The translations under genes were made by a program, and so were the position numbers. This document shows, in pieces, positions 1-7,928 of a stretch of DNA of 33,958 nucleotides (positions within the stretch are counted from its first letter, which is position 1; each line of letters opens with the position of its first letter). The stretch comes from Comamonadaceae bacterium. Lineage in GTDB: Bacteria > Pseudomonadota > Gammaproteobacteria > Burkholderiales > Burkholderiaceae_C. The DNA lies in the NCBI GenBank assembly GCA_947450765.1, contig CANFXC010000024.1, positions 1 to 33,958 of the forward strand, in the 5' to 3' direction. The notes below the pieces were generated by a model. It was not told where the DNA came from and did no database searches. It saw nothing but the letters and a program-made list of their open reading frames with translations.

Positions 1-586
1 CATCGCTCGAAAGCGTCAAGCAGTCAAAGCGCGCCAATTCAGACGGCTGCTGCGGCGTGCCGTGGCGCCGCAGGTAGTCGGGCGTGGCCACGCACAGGCG
101 CCGGTTGTCGGCCATGCGCACACTCACCAAGGACGAGTCCGGCATGTCGCCGACCCGTATCGCGCAGTCGAAACCCTCGCCAGCCAAGTCAACGACGCGG
201 TCGCTCAGGTTGAGCGAGATGGTGACGTCGGCATGTTGTTCCCGAAAACGCGTCACCAGGGGCGCCACATGGCGACGCCCAAAGCCCGCCGGGGCAGTGA
301 TCCGCAGATGCCCGCTGGCCTTGACACCGCCGGCCGAGACGCTGGCTTCGGCATTCGCCACATCGGTCAGCAAGCGCTGGCAGTCCTCTAAAAAAGCACT
401 GCCTTCATGCGTCAAGCTGATTCGGCGCGTGGTGCGCACCAGCAACTTGACGCCGAGCCGGCTTTCCAGTGCGTCCAGCCGCCGACCCATGATGGCCGGC
501 GCCACGCCCTCGGCTTTGGCTGCCGCCGTCAGACTGCCACGGGTGGCCACGGAGACGAAGGATTCGAGTTGCTTGAGTTTGGCCAT
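1..586 (-). CDS. LysR-family transcriptional regulator (3' end outside the window)
   Basis: The 195 visible codons, read from the ATG at 586, encode an N-terminal LysR winged helix-turn-helix. It starts MAKLKQLESFVSVA, followed by GSLTAAAK and the RRLDALESRLGVKLLVRTTR wing region. The beginning of the effector-binding domain follows (SGHLRITAPAGFGRRHVAPL, then DLAGEGFDCAIRVG). This is the common layout of the subgroup that often controls small catabolic or redox genes. The C-terminal third lies outside the window. The gene is downstream of and codirectional with the aroE-like gene, separated by 97 bases, so it may be the regulator of the aro-like/TRAP cluster. That link is positional inference only, and the effector is unknown. 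Confidence 0.93.
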   Translation of the reverse strand, partial: MAKLKQLESFVSVATRGSLTAAAKAEGVAPAIMGRRLDALESRLGVKLLVRTTRRISLTHEGSAFLEDCQRLLTDVANAEASVSAGGVKASGHLRITAPAGFGRRHVAPLVTRFREQHADVTISLNLSDRVVDLAGEGFDCAIRVGDMPDSSLVSVRMADNRRLCVATPDYLRRHGTPQQPSELARFDCLTLSSD

Positions 587-683
587 GCGCGATTATGTGC
601 AATTTTGGATGCAATCAAGCCGGCTGGCGCGCCGATTACATCGGGTCAAACCCTTCCACCCGTCGACCCGTTGCCTACGTTCC

Positions 684-1520
684 TCAGTAACTGAGTCGAG
701 CCACCGCGCGCAAAACGTCGGGCGTGGTCGTGGGCAGACCGAAATACTCGAGGTAAGCCGGGATTTGCTCGTACAACATGTCGGTGCCAATCTGCACCGG
801 GCAGCCACGGGCTTGGGCGGCACTCAAAAAGGCCGTCATCTCGGTCCGCATGACCACTTCGCCGACGAAAGTCGACGGCGCGATGCGCGTCACATCCATC
901 GGCAAGGCGTCGCCTTCGTTCATGCCCATCGGCGTGGCATTGGCCACCAAGTCATGACCGGCCGGGTCATTGCTGCCCGTGCGCACTTGCAGCGCCGGGT
1001 AATGCGCTTTCAAACGGTCGCCGAGCGCCTCGGCCGAGGCCGTGTTGACGTCATACAAACTGATGGCTGTGATGCCTGCCGCTGCCAGCGAAGCAGCAAT
1101 GGCCGAACCCACACCGCCGGAGCCGACCACCAGCACCGTCGCGCCTTGCAGTTTGAAGCCCTTGCGCAGCACGCCGCGCACAAAGCCCTCGCCATCAAAC
1201 ATGTCACCTTGCAACTGCCCGTCAGGACCGAACCGCACCGCGTTGCAAGCGCCGGCAATCGCCGCCGCTGGCGACAGCTCGTCCACCAACCCGATGGTCG
1301 TGACCTTGTGCGGCATGGTGATCAGCGCCCCACGGATGTTGCTGAGCTTGAACACCGAACGCAAAAAAACCGGGTAGTCCTCAACCCGGCAACCCATGGG
1401 CACCACCAGCGCATTGATCCCCTGCTGTTCAAAGTAGGGGTTGTAAATCATCGGCGCCTTGAAAGCGTGCGTCGGAAAACCAATGTGGGGGATGATTTCA
1501 GTGTGGCCGTTGATGAGCAT
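684..1520 (-). CDS. Shikimate/quinate dehydrogenase-like protein (AroE family, divergent)
   Basis: The product has 278 residues, the usual AroE length. The N-terminal substrate domain holds ITMPHK with catalytic-type Lys72, Asn93 and GDMFDGEGF with Asp109. These match the Lys and Asp of shikimate dehydrogenases. A Rossmann NADP/NAD loop follows (GSGGVG at 133-138). At the position of the usual GxPxxHSxSP motif the protein has GFPTHAFKAP (14-23), so the two shikimate-binding serines appear to be replaced by Phe20 and Ala22. The substrate may therefore not be shikimate. It lies 36 bases downstream of a type II dehydroquinase gene in a TRAP transporter cluster, which argues for a catabolic rather than biosynthetic role. 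No clear Shine-Dalgarno precedes the ATG. An NAD(P)-dependent hydroaromatic dehydrogenase is the safest call. Confidence 0.85.
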   Translation of the reverse strand: MLINGHTEIIPHIGFPTHAFKAPMIYNPYFEQQGINALVVPMGCRVEDYPVFLRSVFKLSNIRGALITMPHKVTTIGLVDELSPAAAIAGACNAVRFGPDGQLQGDMFDGEGFVRGVLRKGFKLQGATVLVVGSGGVGSAIAASLAAAGITAISLYDVNTASAEALGDRLKAHYPALQVRTGSNDPAGHDLVANATPMGMNEGDALPMDVTRIAPSTFVGEVVMRTEMTAFLSAAQARGCPVQIGTDMLYEQIPAYLEYFGLPTTTPDVLRAVARLSY

Positions 1521-1556
1521 GTGGGGCAGTGAATAAGCAGGGAAAAAGAATGCGCT

Positions 1557-2000
1557 TTACTTGGACGCCTGAACCGCCGAGACGGCAGCGCGCAACGCGA
1601 GCAAATAGCTGTCAACGCCAAAGCCGCAGATCTGACCTTTGACGATTTCGGCGAAGACCGAGACATGACGGAAGGCTTCACGCGCATGGATGTTGGACAT
1701 GTGCAACTCGACGATCGGGCAGGTCAGGATGGCCAGCGCGTCGCGAATGCCGTAGCTGTAATGCGTCCATGCGCCGGCGTTGATCAGCACGGCGTCCACG
1801 CCCTCGGCGTAGCCTTGATGAATGCGCTCGCACATGTCGCCTTCGCTGTTGGTTTGGTAGGCCTCGATCGTGGTACCCAGTTCGTGGCCCAAGGCGGCGA
1901 GAGAGGCGTTGATTTCGTCCAGCGTGATGGTGCCGTATTGGGCCGGATCGCGCTTGCCGAACATATTGTGGTTGATGCCGTGCAGCATGAGAATTTTCAT
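1557..2000 (-). CDS. aroQ: Type II 3-dehydroquinate dehydratase (AroQ family)
   Basis: The 147-residue product matches the length of small type II dehydroquinases, which form dodecamers and interconvert 3-dehydroquinate and 3-dehydroshikimate by anti elimination. Recognisable active-site positions are Arg17 and Tyr22 (lid region KRDPAQYG), Asn74 and His80 (NAGAWTHYS), His100 and Ser102 (VELHMSNIH), Arg107 and Arg111. The first loop reads HGINHNMFG instead of the usual NGPNLNLLG, so it is an atypical member. A good ribosome binding site (AAGGA, five bases before ATG) fixes the start. It sits between a Gfo/Idh/MocA oxidoreductase gene and the aroE-like gene. A quinate/shikimate-type catabolic function is inferred from this context; the aromatic pathway enzyme is equally possible if it is the only copy in the genome. 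Confidence 0.9.
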   Translation of the reverse strand: MKILMLHGINHNMFGKRDPAQYGTITLDEINASLAALGHELGTTIEAYQTNSEGDMCERIHQGYAEGVDAVLINAGAWTHYSYGIRDALAILTCPIVELHMSNIHAREAFRHVSVFAEIVKGQICGFGVDSYLLALRAAVSAVQASK

Positions 2001-2045
2001 CGTGTTCCTTGGGTCGTGAATAGGGAATGACGCTTGCGGACGGCG

Positions 2046-3098
2046 TCAGGCAGGGTTGAGGTTAACAGTCCGGCCCGAGCGCGCCGCCTCAACAATGGCT
2101 TCGGTCACGCGCAGATTCAGCAGGCCGTCTTGCGCGCTGACCAGCGGGGATGCTTCACCGCGCACGACTTGGCCAAAGTGCTCCATCTGATGCTTGAGCG
2201 GGTCGTCACGCACCATGCCCACAACGCCGACTTCAAACTCTTTCCACCACGAACGGTCTTCCGCACTAGGGTAAGTTTTCAGCCGCATGGTCGGCACTGA
2301 CAAGCTGCCGTTGGTGCCGGTGATGACGTAGCAATCTTCGTCTTCATAGCTCGGGTAAGCCTTGTTTTCTTGGCTGGTCTGCTCCCAACTGCGGGCACAG
2401 GCGGCGGTGTCTGACAGCAAGAAAGTGCCCAGCACGCCGCTGGCAAAACGCAAATTAATAGCAACCGTGTCTTCGACCGGAAAGCCGCGCGTCGCGTGCG
2501 AGGCAAAGGCCTGCACCGCCACAATCTCGCCGCACAACATGCGCAGGTTATGCACCTCATGGATCATGTTCAGCAAGATCGGGCCGGCACCGAGTTCTCG
2601 CCGCCATGGCCCGTCCGCGTAGTATCGGTCCGGCTTGTAAAAAGTAGCGCTGCCCATGACCGCCACCAGCTTGCCCAGTTTGCCGGAGTCAAGCACCTCA
2701 CGCGCCTTCGCCATGATCGGGCTGTGCGCGCGGTGGTGGCCAATCAAAACCTTGGCGCCAGTCGCCTCCACCACCCTCAGCAACTGCTCGCCTTCTGAAA
2801 CGCTGGTGGCCATCGGTTTTTCAAGCAAGATGGGCAAGCCTGCGTCGATGCACTGCAGCGCCTGGGGCACGTGCAACTGATTCGGGGTCGCCAACACCAA
2901 GCCATCAGGAAGGTCGTTGGCCAACAGGTCTTCAATGCTTTTGAACAACGGAACGCCGGCTTGCGCAGCCACCGCCATGGCTGCCGGCGAAGGGTCAACG
3001 ATCGCCGACAAGGTGCAACTCGGGCTGTGCTGGGCCACGCCCATGTGAGCCTGACCGATGTAGCCGGCACCGGCCACGGCGATTCGAGTTTTGGTCAT
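2046..3098 (-). CDS. Gfo/Idh/MocA family NAD(P)-dependent oxidoreductase
   Basis: The product has 350 residues from the ATG at 3098. A longer open frame begins at a TTG at 3122 with no ribosome binding site and places extra residues before the Rossmann strand, so the ATG is preferred. The N-terminus TKTRIAVAGAGYIGQAHMG carries the GxGxxG dinucleotide loop. LEKPMATSVSEGEQL contains the conserved EKP lysine, and GHHRAHSP follows. The second half is the alpha/beta domain typical of sugar, inositol and polyol dehydrogenases of this family. The gene lies between the TRAP binding protein (59 bases upstream) and aroQ (45 bases downstream), all leftward, so it is probably cotranscribed. A cyclic polyol or hydroxy acid substrate such as quinate is a guess from context; the family alone does not settle it. 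Confidence 0.88.
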   Translation of the reverse strand: MTKTRIAVAGAGYIGQAHMGVAQHSPSCTLSAIVDPSPAAMAVAAQAGVPLFKSIEDLLANDLPDGLVLATPNQLHVPQALQCIDAGLPILLEKPMATSVSEGEQLLRVVEATGAKVLIGHHRAHSPIMAKAREVLDSGKLGKLVAVMGSATFYKPDRYYADGPWRRELGAGPILLNMIHEVHNLRMLCGEIVAVQAFASHATRGFPVEDTVAINLRFASGVLGTFLLSDTAACARSWEQTSQENKAYPSYEDEDCYVITGTNGSLSVPTMRLKTYPSAEDRSWWKEFEVGVVGMVRDDPLKHQMEHFGQVVRGEASPLVSAQDGLLNLRVTEAIVEAARSGRTVNLNPA

Positions 3099-3157
3099 GT
3101 GCAAATAGTTGAACGGAAACAATCAGCCGCCACGACTTGCGCCGTGGCGGAGGCCAC

Positions 3158-4153
3158 TCACTTGCGGAGTTTGGCCAACTCGGCTTGCAGTTCAGCCACG
3201 GTGGCGGCAATCGGCTCGCCATGCTTGGCGATCACCGGCTTCATCTTGTCACGCAAGACGGCCATTTCAGAGGCTGGCAGCTCGGTCACGGTCATGCCGT
3301 TTGACTTCATGTTGGCCAAAGCACCGGCCACTTGGCCACGGGCTTCAGCGCGCTGAACCTTGACAGACTCGGTCAGGGCATCTTGCACGATGGTCTTCTC
3401 GGCAGCGCTCAGGCTGTCCCAGAATTTCTTGCTCATGATCACCGACTGCGGGTTGTACTGGTGGTTGGTCAACGCGACGAATTTTTGAACTTCGAAGAAC
3501 TTGTTGGCGTTGATCACAGTGATCGGGTTCTCTTGACCGTCAATGGCTTTTTGTTCCAAAGCGGCATACACCTCCGGGAATGGCAGCGGTGTCGGGTTAG
3601 CGCCCACGGCCTTGACCCAGTCGACGTTGACCGGATTCGGGATCACGCGCAGCTTCAGACCCTCAAGGTCAGCGACCTTGTTGATAGCGCGCTTGCTGTT
3701 GGTGATGCTGCGAAAACCCAGTTCGTAATAGCCGAGGCCAACCATGCCTTTTTCTTGCAACTTGGCGTGCATTTTTTTGCCGAAAGGACCATCAACGACA
3801 GCGTCAGCCTCTTTCTCGCTGGCAAACAAGAACGGGAAGTCGAACACGCCAAAGTCTTTGACCTGGCTGGCCAGGATGCCGGAGTTCAGGGAGAGCATCT
3901 CGACCGAGCCACCCTGCAAAGCCGACACGTTGGCTTGGTCGCTGCCCAGCACGCCACCGGGGAACAGGTTGACCTTGATCTTGCCGCCGGTCTTGGCTTG
4001 CACGATTTCAGCGAACTTCTCCATGCCCACCACGATCGGATGACCCTTTGGATTTTGCGTGGCGAACTTGATGGTTTTCTCTTGTGCAGAAGCGATGCCG
4101 GCAGCAGCCAGAACCACCGAAGCAATCACGGTTTTGATGAATACACGTTTCAT
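3158..4153 (-). CDS. dctP: TRAP transporter periplasmic substrate-binding protein (DctP family)
   Basis: The product is 331 residues from the ATG at 4153, which has GGAG eight bases upstream. The open frame extends further upstream but would bury the signal peptide. Residues 1-23 form a signal peptide (MKRVFIKT, hydrophobic core, cleavage near ASA-QE). The mature part carries the DctP hallmarks: KFATQNPKGHPI near the start, LRVIPNPVNVDWVKAVGANPTPLPF (conserved carboxylate-binding Arg in this region) and EVYAALEQKAIDGQENP. It would capture an organic acid in the periplasm and deliver it to the DctQM permease encoded upstream in the same direction. A hairpin separates dctM from this gene and may adjust its expression. 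Confidence 0.95.
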   Translation of the reverse strand: MKRVFIKTVIASVVLAAAGIASAQEKTIKFATQNPKGHPIVVGMEKFAEIVQAKTGGKIKVNLFPGGVLGSDQANVSALQGGSVEMLSLNSGILASQVKDFGVFDFPFLFASEKEADAVVDGPFGKKMHAKLQEKGMVGLGYYELGFRSITNSKRAINKVADLEGLKLRVIPNPVNVDWVKAVGANPTPLPFPEVYAALEQKAIDGQENPITVINANKFFEVQKFVALTNHQYNPQSVIMSKKFWDSLSAAEKTIVQDALTESVKVQRAEARGQVAGALANMKSNGMTVTELPASEMAVLRDKMKPVIAKHGEPIAATVAELQAELAKLRK

Positions 4154-4206
4154 GGGTTTGTCTCCAAATAAGGTTGTTGTGAGGCCGTACGCACACATCA
4201 AGTGGT

Positions 4207-4237
4207 TTGTCGTCTGGCGTACCCGAGCAGACGACAA
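4207..4237 (-). promoter_or_regulatory. Inverted repeat between dctM and dctP
   Basis: Perfect 10-base arms (TTGTCGTCTG at 4207-4216 and its complement at 4228-4237) are separated by 11 bases. The repeat starts 11 bases after the dctM stop codon in the leftward transcript. No T-tract follows in that direction, so it is not a standard intrinsic terminator. It could be an mRNA-stabilising hairpin at the 3' end of dctM or an element tuning dctP output. The function is inferred. Confidence 0.6.
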
Positions 4238-4247
4238 CTCAAAAAAC

Positions 4248-5525
4248 TCAGTAGAACCAGCGCGCCGGCACCATGACCAACTGCGGGAAGGCGATCATCA
4301 AGAACATCGCGGCGAACTGGGCGATCATGAACGGGATCACGCCTTTGGTGACTTCGTCCATGCCCATTTTCCCGACACCCGCCACGGCATTCAGCACCGT
4401 CCCGACCGGCGGTGTGATGAGACCAATCGCGTTGTTGATGATGAACAACACACCGAAATAAACCGGATCAATGCCGGCGGCCTTGATCACCGGCATGAGC
4501 ACGGGCGTCAGCAACAAAATCGTCGGCGTCATGTCCAGCGCCGTGCCCACCACCATGGTCAGCACCATGATCGCCAGCATCAGGAGCTTGGGGCTGTCCA
4601 GCAAAGGCTGCATCAACTCCACCACTTGTGCGGGCAAATTCGCCACCGTGATCAGCCAGGCCGAGACCATCGCCGCAGCCACTAAAAACATCACCACCGA
4701 GCAAGTCACAGCCGCAGACACAAACAAGGGCACGAGCTTCTTGAAGTTGAGTTCACGGTAGACAAAGACTGACACGAACAGCGAGTAAACCGCGGCCACC
4801 ACGGCCGCTTCCGTCGGCGTGAAGACGCCGAACTTCAGACCAAAAACAATGATGAAAGGCAGCACCAGCGCCCACGTCGCCAGACGCATGGCTTCGATCA
4901 CTTCAGTGAAAGATTTGCGCGGCGGCGGCGTGACGGCCTCTTTGCGCACCAGCCACCACCAAGTCGCCACCAATGACAGCGCCAACCAAATTCCCGGGAA
5001 GATGCCGGCCATGAACAACTTGGAAATGGAGACGCCACCGGCAACGCCAAAAATCACGAAGCCAATGCTCGGCGGAATGATCGGGGCGATGATGCCGGCC
5101 GACGCAATCAGGCCCGCAGAGCGGCCCCGGTCGTGCCCGGCGGCGATCATCATCGGCAGCAATAAAGCCGTCAAGGCAGCAGCGTCAGCCACCGCCGAAC
5201 CCGACAACGACGCCATGATGACGGCGGCGACGATGGTCACATAGCCCAAGCCACCACGCACATGACCGACCAACGCCATGGCGAAGTTCACGATGCGCCG
5301 TGACAAGCCGCCGGCGTTCATGATCTCGCCAGCCAGCATGAAGAAAGGCACGGCCAGCAAAGGAAAGCTGTTAGCCCCTTCCATGACGTTTTGCGCCAGG
5401 ATTTGCGCGTCAAACATGTTCAGGTGCAACATCAACGCGGCACCGCACAACAACAATGAAAAAGCAATCGGCACGCCCAGCGCCATGGCAGAGAGCAAGG
5501 AGCCCAGGAAAATAACAATCGTCAT
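4248..5525 (-). CDS. dctM: TRAP transporter large permease subunit (DctM family)
   Basis: The 425-residue protein is strongly hydrophobic, with about 12 predicted transmembrane or re-entrant segments. It begins MTIVIFLGSLLSAMALGVPIAFSLLL and contains SFPLLAVPFFMLAGEIM, GRSAGLIASAGIIAPIIPPSIGFVIFG and TVVGTALDMTPTILLLTPVLMP, all typical of DctM. This subunit forms the ion-coupled transport path for the substrate captured by DctP. The ATG at 5525 has AGAGG seven bases upstream. It follows dctQ by 51 bases and precedes dctP by 94 bases, giving the order dctQ-dctM-dctP. The length is normal for an unfused DctM. Confidence 0.96.
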   Translation of the reverse strand: MTIVIFLGSLLSAMALGVPIAFSLLLCGAALMLHLNMFDAQILAQNVMEGANSFPLLAVPFFMLAGEIMNAGGLSRRIVNFAMALVGHVRGGLGYVTIVAAVIMASLSGSAVADAAALTALLLPMMIAAGHDRGRSAGLIASAGIIAPIIPPSIGFVIFGVAGGVSISKLFMAGIFPGIWLALSLVATWWWLVRKEAVTPPPRKSFTEVIEAMRLATWALVLPFIIVFGLKFGVFTPTEAAVVAAVYSLFVSVFVYRELNFKKLVPLFVSAAVTCSVVMFLVAAAMVSAWLITVANLPAQVVELMQPLLDSPKLLMLAIMVLTMVVGTALDMTPTILLLTPVLMPVIKAAGIDPVYFGVLFIINNAIGLITPPVGTVLNAVAGVGKMGMDEVTKGVIPFMIAQFAAMFLMIAFPQLVMVPARWFY

Positions 5526-5576
5526 GTCAGACCTCTTTTTATCTTTAGCTTTGGGTGCGTTTGATGCAGTCCGTGG

Positions 5577-6116
5577 TCAACGGCTGGTGCCCGCATCTGT
5601 GTGCGGCGCTTCTTCGGATTCTTGAATCAGCACCAGATGGTCGTCGTCGACCTGGCCGGTCAGCAGGCACCAGAGGTCATTCAAAATGATCGGCGCACCC
5701 AGCACTGAAAACACCATGCCAGAGGCATAAAACCAGGCCATGGAGACTTCCATCACAGCGCTGGTCGAGGTCAGGTTGATGACCGTCTGGTCGTAAGCCC
5801 CCTTGAACAGCAACCACAGGCAATACAGCATCAGCAGCAGCGACAAGCCCATGCAAAGCTTCTTGCCGACGGGCCCTAACTTGCCGACCAGCATGTCAGT
5901 GCCCAAATGAGACTTGCTCCGCAAGGCGACCACCGCGCCCATGAAGGTCACCCAGACAAACAACCAGCGCGACAGCTCTTCAGACAGCGTGAAACCGGAG
6001 TTGAAGGCGTAGCGCATGAAGACGTTGCCGAAGACCAGCACCACCATCACCGCGAGCATGGCGGCAATCAGGTAGCTCAGCGCTTGGCAATACAGATCTA
6101 TTGTTTTTTTAATCAC
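5577..6116 (-). CDS. dctQ: TRAP transporter small permease subunit (DctQ family)
   Basis: The 179-residue protein has four hydrophobic segments. It carries the DctQ signature RYAFNSGFTLSEELSRWLFVWVTFMGAVVALR, followed by a conserved hydrophilic SHLGTDMLV stretch. It pairs with DctM to form the membrane complex of the TRAP transporter. The start codon is GTG at 6116, supported by GGAG eight bases upstream. The C-terminal tail (QVDDDHLVLIQESEEAPHTDAG) is acidic and probably cytoplasmic. It is the first structural gene of the leftward cluster; its promoter should lie in 6117-6240, where a palindrome is visible. Confidence 0.94.
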   Translation of the reverse strand: MIKKTIDLYCQALSYLIAAMLAVMVVLVFGNVFMRYAFNSGFTLSEELSRWLFVWVTFMGAVVALRSKSHLGTDMLVGKLGPVGKKLCMGLSLLLMLYCLWLLFKGAYDQTVINLTSTSAVMEVSMAWFYASGMVFSVLGAPIILNDLWCLLTGQVDDDHLVLIQESEEAPHTDAGTSR

Positions 6117-6154
6117 GGTATGACTCCGGTTTATTTGTTCAGCCCGTAATGTAC

Positions 6155-6168
6155 GAACTTGTTAGTTC
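6155..6168. promoter_or_regulatory. Candidate operator upstream of dctQ
   Basis: GAACT-TGTT-AGTTC is a perfect inverted repeat of five bases per arm, centred about 45 bases upstream of the dctQ start and about 80 bases past the end of the tetR gene. The size and spacing suit a TetR-family dimer site. Binding by the adjacent TetR protein is inferred from position only. Confidence 0.45.
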
Positions 6169-6240
6169 TTCAGAAATAGGGGAAACCCTTAGACCCCTCA
6201 TCCCCTCGGGAAACCCCTGAACAGCTGTCTTTGAGCAGGT

Positions 6241-6945
6241 TCAGCGCCGCACGAAGCGCACGATCATCTCAACGATATTGCTGCGCCGGACAGCCCGCGC
6301 TGCAGCTGCGGCCGGGTCGTGCTTGAAGATCAAGCCGAAGGTGTGCTGATTCGAGACGTTGAAAAAGGTCAATGCAGAAATCGACGCATGAATGTCGATC
6401 GGGTCCAGCCCCGCCCGAAAAACGTCCTCGGCCACGCCGCGGTCATAGAGCTGACGAATCGCCTGAATGGCCGTGACATTGAGCTCCTGAATGATCTTGC
6501 TCTGCGCCAAGTACTCGCCACGCTGCATGTTTTCGGACATCACCAAGCGGATGTAATCCTGGTTGCCAAAATGATGGTCGAAGGTGAACTCCACCAACTG
6601 ACGCAAGGCCTGCTCGGGCGGTAAATCGCCTAGGTGCAACTCGGCCTCGATGCTGCGCATGCGCCGGTACGCTTCCTCCAGCACAGCCAGGTACAGGCCT
6701 TCTTTGCTGCCGAAGTAGTAATAGATCATCCGCTTGCTGGTGCTGGTGGCGGCTGCAATTTCGTCGATGCGCCCGCCGCTCAAACCCTTGTTTGCGAACT
6801 CGGCGGTGGCCACTTCCAGAATCCCGGCCATGGTCCGGGCCGGATCGTTGGTGCGCGATGTGGTGCGGGCGGCAGTTGGGGCTTCGCTCTTCGACTTATT
6901 CAAACGGGAAGAGTTTTTCAGAGCCGAATGTACTGGTTCGTTCAT
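6241..6945 (-). CDS. TetR/AcrR-family transcriptional regulator
   Basis: The product has 234 residues. A basic, Ser/Thr-rich N-terminal tail of about 40 residues precedes the TetR DNA-binding domain: ILEVATAEFANKGLSGGRI, then DEIAAATSTSKRMIYYYFGSKEGLY at roughly 61-85, the recognition-helix region. The remaining helices form the ligand and dimerisation domain, with no family motif that tells the ligand. The gene lies between the Liv/panE operon and the TRAP cluster, with all three leftward. It may repress the TRAP cluster starting at dctQ 124 bases downstream. No Shine-Dalgarno precedes the ATG at 6945, but a TATACT hexamer lies only a few bases upstream of it. Either the message is nearly leaderless, or translation starts further in, for instance at Met39. 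Confidence 0.93.
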   Translation of the reverse strand: MNEPVHSALKNSSRLNKSKSEAPTAARTTSRTNDPARTMAGILEVATAEFANKGLSGGRIDEIAAATSTSKRMIYYYFGSKEGLYLAVLEEAYRRMRSIEAELHLGDLPPEQALRQLVEFTFDHHFGNQDYIRLVMSENMQRGEYLAQSKIIQELNVTAIQAIRQLYDRGVAEDVFRAGLDPIDIHASISALTFFNVSNQHTFGLIFKHDPAAAAARAVRRSNIVEMIVRFVRR

Positions 6946-6987
6946 TCACAAAGTATAGGACGCGGAATCGCTGCCCACGCGGCAAGC

Positions 6988-7926
6988 TCAGCGCAGCCAA
7001 CTTTTTTCGATGCCTTTGATGGCCGCGACCAAGGTCTGGTTCACCGGCGTCGGTACGCCGTAACGCGCGCCCTGCTGCACCACCGCACCGTTGATGAAAT
7101 CGATCTCGGTAACCGAGCCTTTTTCCAAGCTTTGCAGCATCGAATTCTTGAATTCGAACGGCAAACCGGCGCCAGCCCTGCGCCACGCATCCACCGGCTC
7201 GGTGATGCTCAAACGCACACCGCAGGCGCGCGCCACAGCCATCGCTTCGGTCACAGCCGCCACGGCGCAGGCCTCCAACGCAGGCACTTGGTAGAGCTCA
7301 CCGTAAGGCAGTCGTGTGATGCCGCTGAGCGCACCCGTGGCCACATTCACCAGCAGCTTGTCCCAGACCGTGCCCATGATGTTGTCGCTCACCGTGGTGT
7401 CCAGCCCCGCGGCGTTGAAGACCGCCGCAACGGCGTCGGCCCGCGCACTGACCGTGCCGTCCAGCTCGCCAATCACAGTCAGTTTTCTGCGCGTGCCAGC
7501 AATGACGTGACCCGGCGCTAACTGCGTGCCGCCCACATACGTTTTGCCGGCCAGCAGCTTGTCGCGGCCCACGATCTCGGCCAGCACGTCTTCATGGCCC
7601 AAACCGTTTTGCAGCGACAGCACCACCGTCTGCGGCCCCACCAGAGAGAGTGCTGAGCGCATGGCGTCTTCGGTGTGGAAAGACTTGACCAGCACGATCA
7701 GCAGATCGGCCGGACCCCAAGTGCTGTCAACGCCAGCCGCTGACGTGGCAGCGCGAACCCGCACCGTGCGGTCAACACCGTCGCTGCGCAGCACCAAGCC
7801 ACGCTGCGTCATAGCCTCAACTTGTGCCGTGTTGCGATTGATCAGCCAGACCTCATGGCCAGCCTCGGTCAGCACCCCACCCATCGCGCAACCCAGGGCG
7901 CCGGCGCCCAGCACACATAGCTTCAA
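6988..7926 (-). CDS. 2-dehydropantoate 2-reductase family protein (PanE/ApbA)
   Basis: The product has 312 residues. The N-terminal Rossmann fold has the GAGALG NADP loop at 7-12. Conserved positions of ketopantoate reductases are present: Lys81 (LVKSFHT), Asn107 (LQNGLG), Lys190 and Asn194 (WDKLLVNVATGALSGI), and the C-terminal EIDFINGAVV segment with its Glu. Translation must start at a TTG at 7926, because the nucleotide-binding loop follows immediately and no in-frame ATG lies upstream. Only two bases separate it from the livF stop codon, so translation is probably coupled. Reduction of 2-dehydropantoate to pantoate is the family reaction, but extra copies inside transport operons often act on other 2-oxo acids. 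The biosynthetic assignment is therefore left open. Confidence 0.88.
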   Translation of the reverse strand: MKLCVLGAGALGCAMGGVLTEAGHEVWLINRNTAQVEAMTQRGLVLRSDGVDRTVRVRAATSAAGVDSTWGPADLLIVLVKSFHTEDAMRSALSLVGPQTVVLSLQNGLGHEDVLAEIVGRDKLLAGKTYVGGTQLAPGHVIAGTRRKLTVIGELDGTVSARADAVAAVFNAAGLDTTVSDNIMGTVWDKLLVNVATGALSGITRLPYGELYQVPALEACAVAAVTEAMAVARACGVRLSITEPVDAWRRAGAGLPFEFKNSMLQSLEKGSVTEIDFINGAVVQQGARYGVPTPVNQTLVAAIKGIEKSWLR

Positions 7927-7928
7927 TG

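Noticed and set aside
84-1532. Long open frame of 482 codons on the plus strand
   Set aside because: It lies opposite the LysR and AroE-like genes, has no recognisable domain, and is rich in Arg/His/Gln as expected of a shadow frame in GC-rich DNA.
4154-4237. N-terminal extension of DctP
   Set aside because: It would place 28 extra residues before a good signal peptide. The ATG at 4153 has a proper ribosome binding site.
6925-6950. Second TetR operator over the tetR start codon
   Set aside because: The sequence shares only a short AATGTAC stretch with the dctQ-side palindrome and lacks a clear dyad, so autoregulation cannot be supported.
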